64,000 nucleotides of DNA from Haematobia irritans (taxonomy: Eukaryota > Arthropoda > Insecta > Diptera > Muscidae): the NCBI RefSeq assembly GCF_050003625.1, contig NC_134401.1:65627242-65691241 (forward strand), read 5' to 3'. Positions 24,054 through 35,448 of the stretch are shown here, piece by piece. Each line of letters begins with the position of its first letter. The stretch's first letter is position 1. Position numbers and translations under genes: made by a program. The notes under the pieces were generated by a model. It did not search any database and was not told the DNA's origin. It was given only the letters and a program-made list of their open reading frames with translations.

Positions 24054-25544
24054 GATGTGCACATCGCCATTGGAAATAACGAAGGATCTTGAGTCTCGAT
24101 AGAATGAATTGTTTTCAAGTAGAAAAAAATATTTTTTTAGTTTACACTGTATTTTATTATTTTAGCATAAAATTATCTATCTTTTGATTTAATTTTAATT
24201 TGCAGCAAATAATTGATTTCCAAACTTCCATTAAACCTTAATTAATTGTCTGTACATAAAAAAAAAATAATGGAACCCAGACACGACATCATGGCGAGGA
24301 CAATTTCAATAATAAGGATGATTATTTTTGTGTGTAAAATGCTTGAACTTTGGTCTTGCAGACTGCCTACTGCTCTTTGGGCATCACAAATTTGTTAAAA
24401 ACGATATTGTTTAATAAAATAATGTATGTGGCATATATTTGTGAAAGGTTCAATGAATCAAATGGGTTTGCTTTCTTTTTACTAAATGAATTATGTAGAC
24501 GAAGTCTGCTCTCAAATAAAGACATGAATATGAACTTTGCTCCAGCTTTAGTTATTATGAAGGATATCAGTAGTTAAAAAAATAACACGTCTAGAGCAAA
24601 CACAAATATGTATGTTTGCTTTGAGCCGCCAGTAACTATGCTTAGCAAAAGATATTTTTAAAAATCGCTGACATCATTTCGAATGTGCAGGCATTGATTA
24701 GAGAATAGACTGGCCTTTATACAATAAATAACGTACGTTATTGCATAGATTGAATTCACTACAGAGCACCGACCTTGCCCCCTACATTAGCTGACCCTGT
24801 AAAATTTGCCAATATTTCCATTAAGGGTCCTAGAAAAGTTGAGCAGAAAATTAAAGGATGTGTTCAAGAACAGCCATTGTATAAATTGACCTCATTGTGA
24901 TTGCTACAAACACACATAAATTTGAAATTATTTATTGTGAAACTGGCTAAAATCATGGTTTGGGGTTAAGATGAATGCCAAATATGTTCCATACGGGCTT
25001 ACTTACTGTTGTGAATAGGATGAACTGCAATTTTATGGCCTTCATCATAAGATGTAAGATTATTAACATGTAAATTATAAATATGTTATTATTGATTATG
25101 GCGAAGTCAAAGTCGTCTCCAAAAGATATTATATCCGTTTGTTACAATCATGCTTGCTTCCTTGAACGAGGTAGGGTGCAATTTTGATTTGTTGTCATCT
25201 GAACATTCTATAAGTCTGATCTTTATCCAAGAATATTTTACTGTGGCTAAATTGAATACAAAATCATTGTTAAGGTACTGAAAATTGCTATATGCATATA
25301 ATCTGCTTGGAAATATCCCATATCGGACCTTGATCACACATAGTCGACATTAGAGCTGGTTTCTTTTAGTACTGGATACCCAAGCCGAAGGCGGACTAAA
25401 AGAAAACAAAGTACTCGATAATCCTTTCGAAAAATGTGCAACATTGTCATCAGCTGTTTAAAAACAAATCACAGAAAAAAGTGAAATCTTTAATTTTTAA
25501 TGTATGAAATGCTCAAATAGTAATAAATATTTACTGCTGACACT
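24054..25544. other. Intronic sequence, no gene seen
   Basis: Two short open frames (24350-24577 and 25107-25337) show no domain. No repeat was matched to other parts of the window. Confidence 0.45.
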
Positions 25545-25551
25545 GTACCAC

Positions 25552-25782
25552 CATAGACCAAGGAAGGAGACGTCTTATGTGAATTCACAGAGCTGTGGTT
25601 TGTCTGCACACCGTAGATGGCACTTTTTCGTCTGCAAATGAGCGATTTTTTAATTTGGCTTTAATTTGTTTTCTTTCCTTTACTCTTTTGATGAAAAGAA
25701 ATTGAGTCACTTGACTGCGCATTGCAAATAAACAAAATCATTGTGAATTGTCAAAAGATGTCTATACCTTCCTTGGTCTATG
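25552..25782 (+). mobile_element. Family K element, copy 1, short form
   Basis: Termini CATAGACCAAGGAAGG and CCTTCCTTGGTCTATG are perfect inverted repeats. A 7-bp duplication, GTACCAC, flanks it at 25545-25551 and 25783-25789. It is 231 bp; compared with the 352-bp copies at 60312 and 60838 it lacks an internal segment. Confidence 0.9.
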
Positions 25783-25956
25783 GTACCACTTTGAATTTCA
25801 TGTTATTAGACCAATTAGTCACAATAAATTGCGATCAAATCACTTATTCAATTTTATCACAAAGTTATTGCATTGCTGATAACTTTAAATAAGAAAGATC
25901 ACGTAGCTCTAATATTCTGTGGTGTTAAAGTTTTCGTTTGCCTAAAAATTTGCTTA

Positions 25957-26680
25957 CACAGAAAAAATATCACCAAAATATTTGCAACTAAAAAGTTAAT
26001 TGAAGTTGAAAAATTTTAAATTAATTGATACAATTAACCTTTTAATCAAGATATAAACATTGAGTTAATTAGACCAATGATTGAACATTTTAAAATTTTT
26101 AATTAACAAATTGATTGATACAATTACAATACAATCGAATTCGAAAGACTAAGGCTATGGTCACACTAGGCAAATATTTGACCAAAATAAGTGTCAAACA
26201 TTTTTCCTGAATCATTTTCCGAATATCTGGATATCGTTTTTGGAAAATAATCCTACCATGATGTTAAATATCGAATATGAGCTAAACATGTTAGCTGGTT
26301 TGGCTGTGTCGACGTATTCTTATCTGATTTCTGTCAAATATTTGCCCAGTGCCCTTTGATAAATTCTTTTTTTTTTTTCAATTTTTAATTAAAAATTTAT
26401 ATCAAACAAGCCAATTCAGAAAGTAATTAAAAATAGTAACCTATTTTAATTAAAAAATAATTGAGTTTTGCAATCAACATCAATTACATGTTTAATTGAA
26501 TCACTTAAAACAATTTATTGAAATTTCCTAATGAAATCAATAAATTTTTTAATCAAGTATTTTTTATGTCCAATTAAACCTGTGATTGATACTATCATTT
26601 TCGTGATTGAAGACATTTCAATTAAAAAATTAATTGGACCCTTTAATTTCGTGATTGAATCAGAAAAAAATTTTTGTGTG
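25957..26680 (+). mobile_element. Family F MITE, copy 1
   Basis: Starts CACAGAAAAAATATCACC and ends AAATTTTTGTGTG, with TA at 25955-25956 and 26681-26682. The body is full of TTAATTGA and CAATTAA words, which give it strong self-complementarity. A 74-codon frame at 26531 is a by-product of this composition. Confidence 0.75.
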
Positions 26681-26765
26681 TATAAGTCAATTTCTCTAAG
26701 TGTATCAAAACTCTCAATGGTTTTAAAGAGCTTTTCAAACGATGGGGATGACTAAATGTGTAATG

Positions 26766-27062
26766 TTATACCCTCCGCCATAGGGTGGGGCTAAACTAAC
26801 TTTGACATTCCGTTTGTAACACACCGAAATATTAGTCTCAGATCCCATAAAGTACATATAACTTGTTACAAGTGGTTGTTATATATGACTTATTTATTTA
26901 ACATAGACTCAATATGGACTAACTTACAGTTTAAAAGACAATGTTAGGAAACAAAAATTCGATTATGGATTTCAAACTTTGGTAGAACTTTGTACACAAT
27001 CCATGGTGGAGGGTACATAAGATTTGGCTTGGCCTTTCGACTTTCAGCCGTATATACTTCTA
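26766..27062. repeat. Degraded dispersed repeat with inverted ends
   Basis: ATACCCTCCGCCATAGG near 26768 is mirrored by CCATGGTGGAGGGTACAT near 27000, followed by GCCGTATATACTTCT. Related phrases occur near 47690-47720. Such phrases recur widely in fly genomes by my recollection; the element type is not established. Confidence 0.45.
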
Positions 27063-27580
27063 CTAATGTACACGGAAAGTACCAACGTTAGCAGTATGAA
27101 GTAAAGGCAACTGCATGTCTGCATGATGAAGTTCCGTAAAAGCGTACACTCTAAATTGCAAATAATAGTTATTGATCAAACAGTATGTATTTGTCGCAGC
27201 TTAATGGAAGTGGCAATGACAGCACAGAAGAAGCTAGAGGCGACTATGAGTCGGATGTTGAGTAATAAAAAAACGAATGCCTTTACAACCAAAAATACAA
27301 TGTTGGTACATGATTCTATTGGTACAACAAATTTTTACTTGTGACAAATACTCAAATCAATTTCGTTTATGCCAAGAGCTCAAATATGCTGGAAAACGAA
27401 AGGTTTAGTGTCACAATCTTCTCATCAAAAATTTTACAAATATTGGGTCCGGTTGAAAATACTTCCAAAACCAACTAAATCGTTTCAATTTTGTATGCTA
27501 AACGCATTGGTTTTTAGTGATATTTTGTGTGTTTCTTCGAAAAGTTTTAATATCAAACTTCAATCAATTCGCACAATTTT
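27063..27580. other. AT-rich sequence, no gene seen
   Basis: Short chance open frames only. Confidence 0.4.
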
Positions 27581-27594
27581 TAATATTTCCGCTT

Positions 27595-27931
27595 GGGAGC
27601 CACCGTGGTGCAATGGTTAGCATGCATACACAAGGTCGTGGGTTCGATTCCTGCTTCGACCGAACACCAAAAAGTTTTTAACGGTGGATTATCCCACCTC
27701 AGTAATGCTGGTGACATTTCTGAGGATTCCAAAGCTTCTCTAAGTGGTTTCACTGCAATATGGAACGCCGTTCGGACTCGGCTATAAAAAGGAGGTCCCT
27801 TGTCATTGAGCTTAACATGGAATCGGGCAGCACTCAGTGATAAGAGAGAAGTTCACCAATGTGGTATCACAATGGACTGAATAGTCTAAGTGAGCCTGAA
27901 ACATCGGGTTGCCACCTAACCTAACCTAACC
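27595..27931 (+). mobile_element. SINE, tRNA-headed, CCTAA-tailed (full copy)
   Basis: Starts GGGAGCCACCGTGG, carries box A (GTGCAATGGTTAGCATG) and box B (GGTTCGATTCC), a body of about 250 bp and ends in three CCTAA units. A 13-bp direct repeat, TAATATTTCCGCT, flanks it (about 27581-27593 and 27932-27944), the mark of target-primed retrotransposition. Apparent open frames here (27593-27787) are part of the SINE. Confidence 0.92.
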
Positions 27932-27944
27932 TAATATTTCCGCT

Positions 27945-28378
27945 AGTTTTTGTACTCACAAGACAGGAACTTAACAGTTTTTCATTTCAAAGTACAGCCA
28001 GTTCAAAAATATTTTCAACTATCGTTTGGCTAACTGACAGTTAAAACCTAACTGACCTATATGAAACTGACCGTTAAGGAAACAAACTAAATTTATATTT
28101 ATGAGAATAAAAGTGAAATTAAACACGAATTTATGACAAACGATTCAGCAATTGTATTTACACTTTTTCATTTACCTTTAAAGAAAAAGGTTTAAGTGTC
28201 AAAAGAAATCTACGCTTCTTTGAAAGAAAAAAAAAAGAAAACACTTCTTAAATTCAAGTCTGTTCTAATTTATTTATCAATTAATATTTTGTTAAAAGTT
28301 TTTAATATATGATCGATATTTTATGGTATAACAAATATAATTATGTAGCCTGTCCCATCCATTCTCAAATTTACAATT
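27945..28378. other. AT-rich sequence, no gene seen
   Basis: No supported feature. Confidence 0.4.
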
Positions 28379-28386
28379 GGTAATGG

Positions 28387-30107
28387 CAGCGTTGCCAGAA
28401 TTGTTTCACCAAAAACCGCTAGATTTGTCCAAAAAACTAGCCAAAAAAAGCTAAAAAATTAAAAAAAAATAGCTAGAAAAAAAGCGAAATTTTTTTGTAT
28501 CAAAAGTCACATTTTTGATTGAAATTTAACAAACTTTAAGGCTTTTTTTCACTTAAAATGCATATTATTTTAATTGTATTAATTTTAATTCCATTTCTGT
28601 GAGACTGTAAGAAAATCTATGTCATATTAGCTCTATTTGCGTACTCGATACATTTTGATTACTATCACAAATTTTTCGTCCTTCGTTTAATTTCCTAGTA
28701 AAAACATTTTTCCCAGTAAACTTGCAATTATCAGCTGGTTAATCATCAACAAGTCCAATGTGTGATATATTGCACAACGTCACATAGAACTGCATTAGAA
28801 AATATCAATATATTATATATTTTAACCGAATTAATCATAAATTCGTGAACGTGTACAATTCTCCTAATTTTACCCAAGAGAATAAAACCCATTCTAACTG
28901 TCTTGCAAGTTTATGCTGAATAACTTTTTTCGAAAACTTCCCATACAAACCTATTGTTGTCCAATTTTCGTAAATGTAAATCCATTCCATTAATAAATAG
29001 CAGATTTGTTTTGATCCTATCACTACGAATTTTTTTATTGCATTTTTTTGATGTTAAAAAAAATAATACCACATTCAAAACTTTATTTCCCTTATTATTT
29101 CTATGTTCGGTACCAAAGATTTTGTACACTAATGATTTTGGTATTGATTCCGAGTCAAATTTGAATTCATTCTTTTTTTTTCATGAGCTATCACAGTGCT
29201 TTAAAAACGTGCTAACGACAACTTAAATTTCCAAATTCAGACTCGACTTTAATAAGAATAAAATGTTGAAAAACCTCTTCTATTTTTGAACGCTATTTTG
29301 GTTTGTGGTCAAGATACAAAAACTCCACAAATTTAAAGACTATATCATTAATTTTAAGAAATTTTTAGATTTGACCCTAGTCTTCTTTCATGAAAAGATA
29401 CCGATTTTTAAGTTGAATCACTTAACTACTCGTATAAGGACAAAACGACTTTATCGGCTTTTGGACAAGGAAAACAGTTTATATAAGAGAAATTCACAAA
29501 TGCTATTATAACCAAAATTCGCGTTCGTATTTTAAGGACATGAAATCTTTGGTCGCACGACAATATTTTTTCAGTAAACAAAGTAATTCACATCTACTAT
29601 TTTAATTTAGTAATATCATAATAACTTTGAAATATTATAATAACATAAAAAGAATAAACGAGTCAAATGCTAATATTCCTAATAATTTACTGACATTTTA
29701 TATAAGGAATTTGTATGGTAATAGTAGATTTAAAGTTTACGATAACTTTTATGAATACGAGGAAGAAACTTTACAACAAGGTGTATTTGCTGCAAAATGT
29801 ATGCGGGCATTTTGCAGCAAATAATTATTAATGTTTCAAATGAGAAAATGAGCCGGAATAATTATTAATGTTTCAAATGAGCTTTGAAATGTGTGGAAAA
29901 CCTTATTCTGGCAGCAAGGCTTAGATAAAATCGAAGTTTTATCCATATTGCAATAGGAACATCTCGAAAATAAAAAAGCCAAAAATAGCTAAAAGGGTCA
30001 TGAAAAAAAGCCAGAAAAAAAGCTAAAAGCTAAATGAATTTTTTCCCAGCTAAACGTCTTCAAAACAAGCCAAATCTAGCGGGAAAAAAGCTAAATTGGC
30101 AACGCTG
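28387..30107. mobile_element. hAT-like non-autonomous element (1721 bp)
   Basis: CAGCGTTGCCAGAATT at the left is mirrored by TTGGCAACGCTG at the right, with an 8-bp duplication GGTAATGG at 28379-28386 and 30108-30115. Inner blocks such as CCGCTAGATTTGTCC and CCAAATCTAGCGGG extend the inverted repeats. 8-bp duplications and CAGNG ends fit the hAT superfamily. No transposase is present, and a D element is inserted within. Confidence 0.85.
29100..29576 (-). mobile_element. Family D MITE, degraded copy nested in the hAT-like element
   Basis: Reads GGTACCAAAGATTTTGT at the left and ends CACGACAATATTTTTTCAGT at the right, that is, an inverted D element. Middle parts match D copies (TTTGGACAAGGAAAA, AATTCGCGTTCGTATTTTAAGG). 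The left end is approximate. Confidence 0.7.
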
Positions 30108-30115
30108 GGTAATGG

Positions 30116-30595
30116 TAACAAGCTCACTTTGTTTTAGATAGGATTTTCTACATTTTAACATTCGACCTTCTCGTACTGCCCATACGATTCGTTTCATTTG
30201 TCTAGAATAAAACTAGAAGAGCTTCTGTTATATTTACAAGGTGGCTGATAAGTAATGCAACAACAATAAAGCCCCATATAATTTTATATATTTTTATTTT
30301 ATTTCATTGTTTAAAAGCAAAACATGTCGTAATTAACATGAAATTTTAGAATCAGGTTAGATTTTTTCGAATTTGCACGAATTATGGCCTTCAAATGGCC
30401 GACAAAGCCTTTACACGCTATTACATGAAGTGTCATCTCCGAGGAGTGCATTATTTGTTTTAATTTGTAATGGTGGACATTACACATGGCCATAAGTGTA
30501 TGTCTACACCTTTTCGCGAGTTCGTGAAACCTAAATAGTAACAAATTTTATAACAGATTAAAATAATTGTCTTTTCTTTTCTTTTTTTCTTCCAG
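30116..30595 (+). other. End of the upstream intron of the SLC6 gene
   Basis: A strong polypyrimidine tract, TCTTTTCTTTTCTTTTTTTC, followed by TTCCAG at 30590-30595, marks a 3' splice site just before the leader exon. Nothing else is supported. Confidence 0.6.
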
Positions 30596-30671
30596 TATCA
30601 TCACATTCGGAGAAACAGCTGCATAGAGAAAAACTAAGAATCCGTTCCATTATTGATTTCCCCAACTGTTG
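30596..30671 (+). other. Likely 5' UTR part of the first coding exon
   Basis: It follows the acceptor at 30590-30595 and runs to the ATG at 30672. This implies at least one non-coding exon and the promoter further upstream, probably outside the window. No in-window promoter was recognised. Confidence 0.6.
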
Positions 30672-30939
30672 ATGGCGGCTACCAAAATCATTGATGCGCC
30701 CCGAAATGGCCACGAAATGGCGCCTTTGAATACAAGGGCGCGAGGTGATGGATCACATGGTGTTACGATTGTCTTGACAGCGCCCCAGAGAAATTCTGTT
30801 AGTTCGGTAGAAATTCCTGGCGATCCAGAGCGTGCAGCATGGTCCGGAAAAATGCAATTCTTTCTCAGTATTATTGGATACTCTGTAGGTCTGGGAAATA
30901 TATGGCGGTTTCCCTATCTATGTCAACAGAATGGTGGGG
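30672..30939 (+). CDS. SLC6 transporter, coding exon 1 (N-terminus and TM1)
   Basis: This exon starts the only host gene visible in the window. The ATG at 30672 opens a frame beginning [13 protein letters not shown]; residues 1 to about 58 form a hydrophilic cytosolic tail. It then enters helix 1 with the SLC6 signature [16 protein letters not shown] followed by the conserved NGGG, whose last glycine codon is split by the intron (phase 1, donor GTAAGT at 30940). Helix 1 is unwound in this family and helps form the sodium and substrate sites. By family knowledge the protein moves a small amino acid or similar solute with sodium across the plasma membrane. The pattern is nearest to the SLC6A15/SLC6A17 group; substrate and exact orthologue are not established. 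Confidence 0.93.
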
Positions 30940-31199
30940 GTAAGTAAGGAAACCCGGGTTTTTCAATTTTACATTTGAACATATGACATTGATCAAAAGG
31001 TTCTGAAATATCTCACTCTATATAATTCGGTTTCTAAAATCTATGACAGTTTCCATTCTGCGGGGGAAAAATTAACTAAATAATCGTAAGTGCCTATGAT
31101 GCCGAAGACGAACAAATAAATCAACAATATATTTTCACTATGCTTATCTCATTAATACACGAAAATCCCAAGGAGTACATATAAAACAGAATTATCTCG

Positions 31200-31408
31200 C
31201 ACGCTAATCATGTTGCAAGAGCAAGATGTTATTTTTGGACGGTGAACATGGAAAATTTTTGTCGCAAATCTGTTGTTTTCTCCGCAAATCAATCATTAAT
31301 TTTCGAGAAAATAATATGGTTGCGACAAACATTCTCCATGTTCACTATCCAAAAATAAAATTTTGCGCTTGAAACATGTTTGGGGTGATCATATTCCTTC
31401 TCTGGGTG
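31200..31408. mobile_element. Foldback MITE related to family B (209 bp)
   Basis: The left arm (CACGCTAATCATGTTGC… through TTTTGGACGGTGAACATGG) pairs with the right arm (…CCATGTTCACTATCCAAAA to CTTCTCTGGGTG) over some 90-100 bp. CG flanks both sides (31198-31199, 31409-31410). The right tip resembles the B terminus. RNA across it could form a long hairpin. Confidence 0.8.
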
Positions 31409-31577
31409 CGCATATCAATGAGGGTAATTCGATTCTATTGTATTTTCATCCCAAAGAATTCGTTTGACATTATTTTAGGCACCACTTGCGGAGATATTTT
31501 TAAGATATCTCTATTGTATCTGAAGATTTTCCCAAAAGTATTGAGTGATTATTTATATACCCTCAAAGAATTGCCTA

Positions 31578-32194
31578 CACTGAAAAAATATTGTCGTGAG
31601 GCCAAAGATTTCATGTCCTTAAAATACGAATACAAATTTTGCTTAGCATAGAAGACGCATTTATCTAATATAAAGTTTCTTTCCTTGTCCTTATAATTAA
31701 GTGATTTGGATAAAAAATGGGTATCATAACATGAAAGAAAAAAATTTTAAGCTTAGGTCAACTTGACTTTAATAATTCAGAAAAATTCTTTAAGATTAAT
31801 GAAATTGTCTTTAAATTTGTTGTCTTTTTGCATCTTGACTACAAAGCAAAAAAGACGTTCAAAAATAGGACATGTTTTTCAACACTTTATTTTAAAGACG
31901 TTTTTTACTTGAAACATAGCATAATTTCTTCTGAAAGTCGAGTCTGAATTTGGAAAATAAAGTTGTCGTTAACTTGTGTTTAAAGGACTTTGATAGCATA
32001 TGAAAAAAGAAAGCTGAAAAAACGTAAAATTAAAATTTGCTTCCTAGCAGCAAGTACACAAACTCAAATTTAAAAAAGAATTGTGTCTTAAAAGTATCCT
32101 TACTTGTATTCTCCGCTTCTTTGGCTCGGAATCAATACCAAAATTGTTAAAGTAAAGACAAAATCTTTGGAACAGGGCATGCTTCTTTTCAGTG
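31578..32194 (+). mobile_element. Family D MITE, copy 3
   Basis: Starts CACTGAAAAAATATTGTCG and ends GCATGCTTCTTTTCAGTG, flanked by TA (31576-31577, 32195-32196). Collinear with D1 at 1946. Confidence 0.88.
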
Positions 32195-32209
32195 TATGTA
32201 ACATATACT

Positions 32210-32425
32210 CCCAAATACATAATTCTTACTCTGTTTTTAACCTTTTTGAAACAAACAAAGTTAAAATTACTCATTAAAAATATGAAAAAAGTGAGTTATT
32301 AAAAATTGAAGTAAAAGAACTTCCTTGGTAGTTAAAATAGAGAACACCTTTGGGAGGATATTTTTAGAAGTGCTTTTAAAGTTATGCCTTTAAAGCAACT
32401 GCCAAATTATTTTGCTGGGATATTA
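32210..32425 (-). repeat. Family J element, partial copy 3
   Basis: Ends CCAAATTATTTTGCTGGG and includes AGTTAAAATAGAGAACACC, the inverse of the left part of J2 and J4. The other end is missing. Confidence 0.6.
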
Positions 32426-32605
32426 ATTTTCACCTTTTATATGTTCAAGACTCCAATTGGTTACTTCCGTCCTACGTCACAAACATATTAACATATATGT
32501 CTCAAACATGTTATGCTAGTTTATGAACACTATATGCTTGCGCTTAACAATAAATAAATGGAAACAAACTTTATTGATTCGTAAGAATTTATATGCTATC
32601 ACGTA
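32426..32605. other. Spacer with a short inverted A-element fragment
   Basis: About 32478-32545 carries ACATATTAACATATATG and ATGCTAGTTTATGAACA, inverted pieces of family A. Confidence 0.5.
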
Positions 32606-32607
32606 CA

Positions 32608-33720
32608 CACGGATGAAAAAGACTGTTTTTTATGTGTTTGGCTACAAACATTATATGTTTGGAACACAAATTTTTAAACACAATATTTTTGAGTGCAAGC
32701 ATATAATGTTCATAAACTACCATAACATGTTTGGGACATATATGTTAATATGTTAGAACATATTATGTTTGGGACCTAAAATTTTTGTAAAAATAATATG
32801 CTTGGATGCAAACATATATTAATTTAGAAATAGCCTATAAACATATATGTGTTTAGTAGCTTGGAGCGCTATTTAACAGGGAGCGATATTGAATTAAGTT
32901 GGTGGTTGTTGCTTGTTATTACAAAATTAACATTTTATTTTCCCTTGGGCAATTGATCAGCTACTTCTTTGATCCTTACAAACTGTGTGGTCCGCTGTTC
33001 GAATCCCCGTCCGGCAAATGGTAAAATTAAAATAAAAAAAAATCATAAAATTGAATAATTTCTTCTACAATGTTTGTATTACAGAAAAAGGTGCTAAGAA
33101 CTACAAAATCTCGTGGAAGTGAGAAAGATGTCGGGGAATATACAATTGGGCAGAAACAAAATTTTGAGCATTCAGGTCGAAAACCTATTGTGGGTTTCTT
33201 GATATATCAACAAATGTAGATCTCTTACTATATATTATAAAAGCGTAGGATTCAATATAGATTTATCGTTATAAAGTTTTTATTATAATAATTTTAATTA
33301 TGGAAAATTAATGACAGACACTATGTTGTTAGCACCTATATTACCTGTTTATTTTCATAATTCATTATGATTGTAAATATATAAATAAATAAAAAAAAAT
33401 TTGAGCACAATATTGTTTGGGAGAATTTTTTTAAGCATATAATATTTTTGGGTGCAAAATGCTTCCAAACATATTATATGTTCACATAATAACATATTGT
33501 TTTTTGGAAGACAACATTATTGAATTTGGATGCAAAAATACAAAATGTTTGGAACTTAGACTACCCAAACATATATTGTTTAGACCAATATGCTTTCAAA
33601 CATATTATATATTGGAAGAGATCAAACATATAAATGTTTGGGCAATACCCAAAAATGTATATGCTTGAAGCAAAATATGTTTGGGAGTATATGTTACAGA
33701 AGCGATTTTTTGTGAGGGTG
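32608..33720 (+). mobile_element. Family A element, copy 3, carrying a small LTR-like insertion
   Basis: Starts CACGGATGAAAAAGACTG and ends TTTTTTGTGAGGGTG; CA on both sides (32606-32607, 33721-33722). It is collinear with A1 and A2 apart from the insertion at 33189-33320. Confidence 0.88.
33189..33320. mobile_element. 132-bp solo-LTR-like insertion in A3
   Basis: Begins TGTGGGTTTC and ends GACAGACA, that is TG...CA, and is flanked by CTAT on both sides (33185-33188, 33321-33324). A1 and A2 show the empty site with a single CTAT. It contains a TATA-like stretch, TATATTATAAAAGCG. Size and ends suggest a very short solo LTR or TRIM remnant; family unknown. Confidence 0.7.
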
Positions 33721-33810
33721 CAAATAATATGCTTGAGAGAAAATATGCTTCTTATATGGAAACAAATATGATTGGGACTTTGAGAACATAAATATGTGGA
33801 CAAATATATA

Positions 33811-34011
33811 GTTTTTAGGGAAACAACATTATCGAATATGGATGGAAATGTACAAAATGTTTGGAGCTTGGACTACTCAAACATATTATATCGGTAAGAC
33901 CAATATGCTTTTAAACATATTATATATTAGAAGAAATCAAAAATGTAAAGGTTTGGGAAATAACCAAAAATGTACTTGCTTGAAGCAAAATATGTTTGAG
34001 GGTGTACAATC
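33811..34011 (+). repeat. Second, diverged copy of the A-element 3' part
   Basis: It matches the last ~200 bp of family A (for example CAAAATGTTTGGAGCTTGGA, GACCAATATGCTTTTAAAC). The inverted C4 element begins right after it, giving a mirrored arrangement centred near 34012. Confidence 0.6.
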
Positions 34012-34421
34012 GGTGCATATACATTTTTGGGTATTGCCCAAACATTTATGTTTTTGATTTCTTCCAATAAAAAATATGTTTGAAAGTATATTGGTCTAAA
34101 CAATATAATATGTTTGGGTAGTCTAAGTTCCAAACATTATGTATTTTTCCATCCAAATTCAATAACGTTGTCTTCCAAAAAACTATATGTTATTATGTGA
34201 ACATATAATATGTTTGGAAACATTTTGAACCCAAAAATATTATTTGCTTAGAAGAATTTTCTCCCAAAGAAGATTGTGCTCAAATTTTTTTCTGCTTAAT
34301 TGTATATTCCCTCACATTTTTCTCACTTCCATGAGTTTTTTAGCTCTTAGCACCTTTTTCTGTAATACAAACATTGTAGAAGAAATTATTAAATTTTATA
34401 ATTTTTTAAATTTTACCATTT

Positions 34422-34493
34422 GCCGGACGGGGATTCGAACAGCGGACCACACAGTTTGTAAGCCAGCACACTAACCACTGGGCTACGTAGCTG
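34422..34493 (-). repeat. tRNA-like module in C4 (minus)
   Basis: Minus strand: TAGCCCAGTGGTTAGTGTG (box A-like) and GTTCGAATCCC (box B). Confidence 0.6.
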
Positions 34494-34603
34494 TTATGGT
34501 CATCAAGAGATAATTATCGTTATAAGTCATATTTATATAGCATAGCTTGTGGCGCCCACAAGCCGATGCAAACATAACATTGTTAAACATACATTTGTTG
34601 GCG

Positions 34604-34671
34604 ACGTGGAGCAGTGGTTGGTACGTCCGCCTTGCATGCCAAGGGTCCTGGGTTCGATCCCTGCTTCGACC
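34604..34671 (+). repeat. tRNA-like module in C4 (plus)
   Basis: Plus strand: GGAGCAGTGGTTGGTACG (box A-like) and GGGTTCGATCCC (perfect box B). Divergent from the partner at 34422-34493. Confidence 0.6.
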
Positions 34672-35448
34672 AACACCATTTTTTGTTTTTATTTTTTTTA
34701 CATATATTTTTTACGTATATTCCAAATACGTTCGGAATAACCCGAAAAGGTGTTCAACATTACATACTACTATATTAACATTTTACTACGAAACTGTAAA
34801 GTGTGTCTTATAAAAGACTTAAATTCAGAAAAGAACAGTGCTTGATATAAACGAAATGGACTGATTTCAAATCATATATTATTTTTTTTTTGCAAAAATA
34901 AAAAATTTGTAACAAAAAAGGGTTTTGTACACAAGTTTGACATTTTCGAAGAAATTCAAAAAACTCTTACAAAGGAAGAATGTGAAGTCGAGTAATATAT
35001 AAATATTTTTCCCTCGAATCCTAAAGTTAACGATAACCATTCAAAAGCACATTATATTTAAATTCGAAACAATAATTTTACAACCAACACATAAATTTAT
35101 TTAGGTGTGAACAATTGTTTGCTTTCTTTAATTATTTATTCTAAAGAAAATAAACTTATTCAATTGTTGCTTTGGATCATTCCCCACCAAGTTATAATAC
35201 AATTTGCCTAAAAAAGTTATAATGTTATTCTGGTTTTACCGATGCGAGTTTTGCCGTTAAAATGAGAAATAATTTTAGTGGCAAAACTCAAACTCAATGT
35301 CCGCTTTTATTTTCGAAAGTATCCGTCAACTCCTCTTGGACTACTTATTAATAAAGAGGAACTAAACTTTGTTTTTATAGATCTTACTGTTTAATTTTTC
35401 ACTGTTTCCCAATGTGTTCATTTTACTGTTACAACTCTAAAAAGAGTA

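Noticed and set aside
27123..27620. Short open frames as exons of a second gene
   Set aside because: No conserved motif or consistent splice sites; the last one continues into the SINE at 27595.
27900..27935. Interstitial telomere repeat
   Set aside because: The CCTAA units sit exactly at the 3' end of a SINE with target duplications, so they are its tail.
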